Assembly (NCBI GenBank): GCA_943368675.1
Contig: CALRLN020000201.1
Span: forward strand, 1 to 9,045
From: Emticicia sp943368675
Lineage (GTDB): Bacteria > Bacteroidota > Bacteroidia > Cytophagales > Spirosomataceae
Reading direction: 5' to 3'
DNA: 9,045 nucleotides
Shown in pieces: positions 5,314 to 9,045 of this stretch. The position numbers and the translations under genes are program-made. How positions within the stretch are numbered: position 1 is the stretch's first letter; each line of letters starts with the position of its first letter. A model generated the notes under the pieces. That model was given only the letters and a program-made list of their open reading frames with translations, searched no databases and was not told the DNA's origin.

Positions 5314-6591
5314 CTAATTTCTAATGGGTAGGTAAAGATTAAAAGTCGCCCCGATTTGAGGTACGCCGATTGCCTCAATAAAGCCCTCATGGGTTTGTAA
5401 TATTTTTTTGCAGATGGCTAGTCCAATACCTGTGCCTTCATATTCGCTTCTGCCATGAAGGCGTTGGAAAAGTTCAAAAATACGGTCGGCATAGGTTTGT
5501 TCAAAACCGATACCGTTATCGCTCAACTGAATTTTCCAGTAATGGGTAGCTATAAAAACAGCCTGAATTTTTATTTCAGCCGCAGGAATAATGTGCGCAC
5601 TTATTTTAATGACAGGAGTTGTGCCCGGTTTCCTGAATTTGATAGCATTGGTAATCAGATTAGACAAAACCTGATTGAATTGATTTGGAATGATGTCTGC
5701 TATTGGCAGTTTATCTACCTCAATCAATGCCTGTGTTTCTTCAATTAACTCATTCAGATCATTGAGTACTTCATCGAGCAAACTATTAAGGTCTGTTGCT
5801 GTATATTCAACCTCAGTAGTATTGAGGCGGGAATAATTTAATAAATCAATAATCAGGCTTTGCATTCGATGTGTAGCAGTCATTAACCGCTGAAAGTATT
5901 CTTTCCCATTAACAGATAGTGTCTCGAGTTCTTTTTCAAGGATTCTCTTAGAAAATATCTGTATCTTTCGCAGAGGCTCCTGTAAATCATGTGATGCTAC
6001 ATAGGCGAATGAGGCGAGGTCTGAATTACTTTGTAGTAATTCATGATTCTTTATTTCCAGATCTTTCTGGTATTTTAAGAGTACCTCATCATTTTCTTTC
6101 TTCGCTGTCAGGTCAGTGATAATAATACCTATACTTGATAATTGGGGTTGAAGAGAAGTAAGAGAAAGATAAACAGGTATGATAGTATTATTTACCGCCA
6201 GGTTGAATTCTCCTTTCGCTTTTCCGTGCCGTGCCTGTGCAAATGTCTGAGCAAATTTTTCCTGTGAGTCGGTATGAATAAAGTCGGATAGGAAATTTCC
6301 GATTACTTTTTCATAGGGTAGCTGCAATAATTCAAAAAAGGAAGCATTGGTATAAACAATCAGTCCTTCTTCTGTTACATTGATAGCTCCTTCACCAAAT
6401 TGTTCTATTAATACACGATAGGCATAATCGCCACTTTGAAGTGTATAGATTTCAGTTTCGTTAGGTGAAGCAATGGCAAATGCATCTACTTCTCCGGCTT
6501 TAATGGCCTCAATTAATTGTTCTGATTCTTCCAGACGGTTTTCCAGTTCCTCAATCCTTCTTAACAGTTGTTCATTTGATTCAGACTCCAT
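5314..6591 (-). CDS. Cytoplasmic PAS-domain sensor histidine kinase of the Kai operon
   Basis: A 425-residue soluble kinase with no membrane segment. Order: an N-terminal coiled coil (about 5-30) leading into AIKAGEVDAFAI, a segment often seen before PAS domains in such kinases; one PAS domain (about 55-165; YRVLIEQFGEGAINVTEEG onward); a second short coiled coil (165-190); the dimerisation and phosphoacceptor domain with H201 in ASHDLQEPLRKI; and a complete HATPase_c domain with N-box N311/N315 (NLITNAIKF), D358-N-G (DNGIGF), an F-box (IFELFQRLHG) and G2 box GTGIGLAICKK (386-396). All catalytic residues are present, so it should autophosphorylate. It starts 2 nt after the second kaiB stop and ends the operon, suggesting it relays the KaiC/KaiB state. 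It lacks the KaiB-like N-terminal domain of cyanobacterial SasA. No response regulator is nearby. Confidence 0.93.
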   Translation of the reverse strand: MESESNEQLLRRIEELENRLEESEQLIEAIKAGEVDAFAIASPNETEIYTLQSGDYAYRVLIEQFGEGAINVTEEGLIVYTNASFFELLQLPYEKVIGNFLSDFIHTDSQEKFAQTFAQARHGKAKGEFNLAVNNTIIPVYLSLTSLQPQLSSIGIIITDLTAKKENDEVLLKYQKDLEIKNHELLQSNSDLASFAYVASHDLQEPLRKIQIFSKRILEKELETLSVNGKEYFQRLMTATHRMQSLIIDLLNYSRLNTTEVEYTATDLNSLLDEVLNDLNELIEETQALIEVDKLPIADIIPNQFNQVLSNLITNAIKFRKPGTTPVIKISAHIIPAAEIKIQAVFIATHYWKIQLSDNGIGFEQTYADRIFELFQRLHGRSEYEGTGIGLAICKKILQTHEGFIEAIGVPQIGATFNLYLPIRN

Positions 6592-6593
6592 AG

Positions 6594-6905
6594 TTATTTT
6601 TTGAATGTAATACCTAGTGCCTTTAATACTTTTTTAGTATCAGATAGCGTACCAATGAGTATTTTCCTTGGTAAAGGGTGGGTTTTTATTAGTGAGGGGC
6701 TAAAAATGATATGCTGTTCTTCGGCTAATTCCGGATTTTTGTAAATATCAATAATTTCTAGTTCAAAAGCATCTTTGAGATATTCATCACATAAGCGCTT
6801 AATGTTTTCAATAGCTTCCATAGATTTTTGTGACATACCCGAAACGTATAAATAAAGAACAAGCTTGTCCTCAATAATAATCTCAGGTGAAGATTTTTTA
6901 TTCAT
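6594..6905 (-). CDS. Divergent second KaiB protein
   Basis: A 103-residue KaiB-fold protein: strand LVLYLYVSGMS, a helix with SMEAIENIKRLCDEYL, then LEIIDIYKNPELAEEQHIIFSPSLIKTHPLPRKIL. The family landmarks are there (V/IID-x-x-KNPxLAEE, a proline after the SP-S turn, the PLP segment). It departs from canonical KaiB at the C-terminal side: the conserved IGDLS reads IGTLS (G85, T86), and a longer charged N-terminal tail (MNKKSSPEIIIED) is added. In cyanobacteria the Gly/Asp region governs the switch to the thioredoxin-like fold that binds KaiC, so this copy may behave differently or be locked in one state. It begins 1 nt after the stop of the first kaiB and ends 2 nt before the kinase, so translation is probably coupled. 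It may have arisen by duplication, but the divergence is old. Confidence 0.88.
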   Translation of the reverse strand: MNKKSSPEIIIEDKLVLYLYVSGMSQKSMEAIENIKRLCDEYLKDAFELEIIDIYKNPELAEEQHIIFSPSLIKTHPLPRKILIGTLSDTKKVLKALGITFKK

Positions 6906-6906
6906 G

Positions 6907-7209
6907 TCACATACTTGTTTTAGAAGACAAAGGGCGAATATTTAAACCTACCAGTACTCGTTCTTCATTAGACAGGTCTCCGATTATCTTTCTGATGGGT
7001 TCCGGTACCTTTCTGACAAGGGTTGGGATGGCAAATATCTGATCACCTTCGGCTAATTGCGGAGTTTTTAGTAAGTCAATTACTTCAATAGAATACTTAC
7101 CAGCCAGATGTTCTTTACAATATCTGGTAATATTCTGTAGGGCCAGCACCGATTTGGGTGTCTGGCCTGCTATATATAACCTGAGTTCCCATCTTTCCTC
7201 TTTACCCAT
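6907..7209 (-). CDS. kaiB: Canonical KaiB protein
   Basis: A 100-residue protein of the standard KaiB length. It follows the cyanobacterial protein closely: ELRLYIAGQTPKSVLALQNI (strand plus helix), EVIDLLKTPQLAEGDQIFA, IPTLVRKVPEPIRKIIGDLS and NEERVLVGL. The conserved prolines (P62, P69, P71) and the G77-D78 pair, linked to fold switching in cyanobacterial KaiB, are kept. In cyanobacteria KaiB binds the first ATPase ring of phosphorylated KaiC and displaces the output kinase; a similar role with the KaiC encoded upstream is likely but not shown. The acidic C-terminal tail of cyanobacterial KaiB is replaced by a short Ser/Lys-rich end (RPLSSKTSM). It starts 32 nt after the kaiC stop with an A-rich leader instead of a Shine-Dalgarno. 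Confidence 0.93.
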   Translation of the reverse strand: MGKEERWELRLYIAGQTPKSVLALQNITRYCKEHLAGKYSIEVIDLLKTPQLAEGDQIFAIPTLVRKVPEPIRKIIGDLSNEERVLVGLNIRPLSSKTSM

Positions 7210-7241
7210 ATACTTTTATTTTTATGTGAATACAGTTTCTT

Positions 7242-8660
7242 TCAAGATAAAAATTCTATGCCACTAGCATTAATTGTAAAATCAATCTGATGATTGAAAT
7301 GTCCCATACCACGCGATTTCACAATTAGCATACTCCTTACTCTTCCATCTTTTTTTTCTTCGTTTCTTAAATTTATCCAGGTATCTGCCAGTGAAGAAAT
7401 AGCATCAACAGTCAGATCCTTATATTCTCCTGAACCCTGATGTGTTAAAGAGGTAAAAAGCGCATTGATTTTTTTCATTTTCAGAAAATCTATTAAGCGT
7501 ACCAGCATTGACCGTACTTCGCTATTGCTCCCGATGGTAACCAGGCTACTGATAGGGTCAATGATAACTGTTTTAGGCTGATGTTCTTCAATCATTTTAT
7601 GCAATGATAAAAGGTGCATTTCAAGCCCTTGTAAAGAAGGCCTTGAGGCGTTAATAATTAATAAGCCTGAGTCAATCTGCACTTGAATATCAATACCTAT
7701 TGACTTCGAATTCCGTATCAGTTGCTCAGGAGATTCTTCAAAAGAAAAATACAGCACAGGTTCTTTTCTGTGAAAACTGCTCAAAGCAAAATAAGTAGCC
7801 AGTATCGTTTTAGCTGTACCTGCCGTACCTGTCACCAAAGTACTGTTTCCTCTGAAATACCCCCCACCTGTAAACAATTTATCCAGAGCCGGCAGCCCTG
7901 TAGAAATGATTTCAGTAGAGGTTTTATAATCGAGCCTCAGAGAAGTAATCGGAATAACATAAATGCCCGTTTCATCTATCAGAAACGGATATTCGTTAGT
8001 GCCATGGGTAGAGCCTCTGTATTTAACAATTCTGAGCCTGCGTGTAGCAATCTGGTCAATAACCCTGAAATCCAGCAGAATAACACAGTCGGACACATAT
8101 TCTTCCAAGCCCTGTCTGGTTAAGGAGCTTTCGCCTCTTTCGCCCGTAATAATGGCAGTGATTCCCTTTTCTTTCAGCCAATGAAAAAGCCGGCGTATTT
8201 CAGACCTCAGCAAAGCCACATTATCTATGCCGGCAAATAGAGTTTCTATGGTGTCTAATACTACCCTTTTGGCGCCGACTTTATTAATAGCGTAGTCCAG
8301 ACGTATCAATAATGCCTCAAGGTCATATTCTCCGGTCTCTTCAATTTCCGACCTTTCTATTCTCACATGGTCTATTTTTAATTTGTTCTCTGCTATTAAT
8401 TTATCTAAATCAAATCCTAACGATTTTACATTTTGAGTTAAATCATCTTTTGACTCTTCAAAGGTCATAAATACTCCCGGCTCGTCGTAATCTGTAATCC
8501 CTTTAATAAGAAATTGCATGGCAAAAAGCGTTTTGCCACAACCTGCACTTCCACAAATAAGGGTCGGACGACCAGTAGGTAAGCCACCTTCTGAAATCTC
8601 ATCAAGCCCACTGATACCAGTCGGCGTTTTTGGAAAGACATTTTTTTGCTGCAGTCCCAT
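7242..8660 (-). CDS. kaiC: KaiC-family double-domain ATPase/kinase
   Basis: A 472-residue KaiC with two RecA-like domains. CI (about 12-245) has Walker A GSAGCGKT (37-44), the paired glutamates E68-E69 (TFEES) and the segment RRLRIVKYRGSTHGTNEYPF that characterises KaiC. CII (about 250-470) has Walker A GTAGTAKT (278-285), in which the Gly before Lys is Ala, paired glutamates E308-E309 (SFEES) and Walker B VIIDPISS. The autophosphorylation pair of cyanobacterial KaiC (Ser-Thr) aligns with S422-S423 in DAISSLADTW, with T417 matching the neighbouring Thr. In cyanobacteria about 519 residues are usual; here the protein ends at GIEFLS, so the A-loop and tail contacted by KaiA are absent, as in KaiA-free KaiC groups elsewhere. 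It is the first gene of the operon, a reversal of the cyanobacterial kaiB-kaiC order. Start ATG 8660 gives the usual N-terminus (KTPTGISGLDEI). Cytoplasmic. Confidence 0.95.
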   Translation of the reverse strand: MGLQQKNVFPKTPTGISGLDEISEGGLPTGRPTLICGSAGCGKTLFAMQFLIKGITDYDEPGVFMTFEESKDDLTQNVKSLGFDLDKLIAENKLKIDHVRIERSEIEETGEYDLEALLIRLDYAINKVGAKRVVLDTIETLFAGIDNVALLRSEIRRLFHWLKEKGITAIITGERGESSLTRQGLEEYVSDCVILLDFRVIDQIATRRLRIVKYRGSTHGTNEYPFLIDETGIYVIPITSLRLDYKTSTEIISTGLPALDKLFTGGGYFRGNSTLVTGTAGTAKTILATYFALSSFHRKEPVLYFSFEESPEQLIRNSKSIGIDIQVQIDSGLLIINASRPSLQGLEMHLLSLHKMIEEHQPKTVIIDPISSLVTIGSNSEVRSMLVRLIDFLKMKKINALFTSLTHQGSGEYKDLTVDAISSLADTWINLRNEEKKDGRVRSMLIVKSRGMGHFNHQIDFTINASGIEFLS

Positions 8661-9045
8661 TGATACTATTAAAATAATTTATGTGATAGAATTATTTTGC
8701 TTTAAACATAAAAATAAAAACCAATCCGGGAGCAGGTAATAATCGAATCTCGATGATTCTTTATATTTTATGTCAATTACAAATAGTAGATGTATATCAT
8801 ATTAGCAGTCTTACTTACAATAGTTTGCTTACTTGTGGATCTGGTATAATATCACTATAACTAATAATAGTAAAAAATGTTAGAAATGTTTTAAAAAACC
8901 TTCCGGTTCTACTTTTTGAACCGATTATATCAACAAATCTACATTTCATATACGCATAGGTGCTTTCACAGGTTTTAATGAAGCATACTTCCATTTAACG
9001 GATCATTACTTTAGAGTACTGTAAAGACAGATGCAATAGAAAATA
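8661..9045. other. Intergenic region upstream of kaiC
   Basis: No gene can be supported in these 385 nt. A promoter for the Kai operon should lie here on the - strand, but I find no complete TTG / TAnnTTTG pair. One isolated -7 match on the - strand (TAGATTTG, 8941-8934) is about 270 nt from the kaiC ATG and lacks a -33 triplet at the right distance. A small inverted repeat (ATCGA-ATC-TCGAT) lies near 8743-8755, and a weak hairpin at 8904-8923 is listed separately. Confidence 0.5.
8892..8923 (-). terminator. Weak candidate terminator upstream of the Kai operon
   Basis: CGGTTC (8904-8909) pairs with GAACCG (8918-8923) across an 8-nt loop. On the - strand the stem is followed by GAAGG and then six T residues. 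It could end a - strand transcript entering from the right edge and so insulate kaiC. The stem is short and the T-run is offset by several bases. Confidence 0.25.

Noticed and set aside
7722..8184. Two overlapping + strand frames of 133 and 73 codons inside kaiC
   Set aside because: They are antisense shadows of a strongly conserved gene and their translations resemble no family.
8780..8790. TTGACA-like -35 on the - strand upstream of kaiC
   Set aside because: No -10 element occurs at the right spacing, and this is not the promoter type used in Bacteroidota.
1..9045. CRISPR arrays, tRNA or rRNA genes, insertion sequences
   Set aside because: No regularly spaced direct repeats, no tRNA-like cloverleaf or rRNA motif and no transposase-like frame were seen on either strand.

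Overview
The window looks like a chromosomal segment of a heterotrophic member of the Bacteroidota (Cytophagales, Chitinophagales or Sphingobacteriales type). The DNA is AT-rich, genes generally lack a Shine-Dalgarno sequence and instead have A-rich leaders, at least one promoter fits the Bacteroidota TTG / TAnnTTTG consensus, and several proteins (the CPYCHGYE flavoprotein, the secreted CxxC protein, the KaiC-KaiB-KaiB-kinase set) resemble families I associate with that phylum. This placement is inference; no rRNA or marker gene is present.

Layout. Positions 1-691 are non-coding apart from the possible tail of an upstream gene; they hold two strong hairpins, the second a textbook intrinsic terminator. 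Positions 692-2916 carry four small co-oriented genes on the + strand: a MarR-type regulator, a nitrilase-superfamily amidohydrolase, a GNAT acetyltransferase and a single-domain cupin. Positions 2917-3510 are a gene graveyard: a perfect 12-bp palindromic repeat, short decayed reading frames, and the broken N-terminal end of what looks like an ankyrin-type gene, whose recognisable sequence stops exactly where the next gene begins. Positions 3507-4415 (- strand) encode a thioredoxin-reductase-like FAD/NAD(P) oxidoreductase with a CPYC active site and a well-formed promoter overlapped by a 15-nt palindrome. Positions 4750-5196 (+) encode a small exported protein with a C-terminal CxxC.

Positions 5314-8660 (- strand) are the most interesting part: a compact Kai-type operon in the order kaiC, kaiB, second kaiB, PAS sensor histidine kinase, with gaps of 32, 1 and 2 nt. 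KaiC has two ATPase domains but stops right after the second one, lacking the C-terminal tail that KaiA uses in cyanobacteria, and no kaiA is present. One KaiB is canonical and the other is divergent. The kinase is soluble, has a PAS domain instead of the KaiB-like sensor domain of cyanobacterial SasA, and has no response regulator beside it. The set reads as a KaiA-free timing, stress or redox-linked signalling module: KaiC ATPase, two possible KaiB partners and an output kinase. Kai homologues outside cyanobacteria are known, so the system is not wholly new, but this two-KaiB plus kinase arrangement has no function that can be deduced from sequence. The remaining 385 nt at the right edge contain no gene that I can support.
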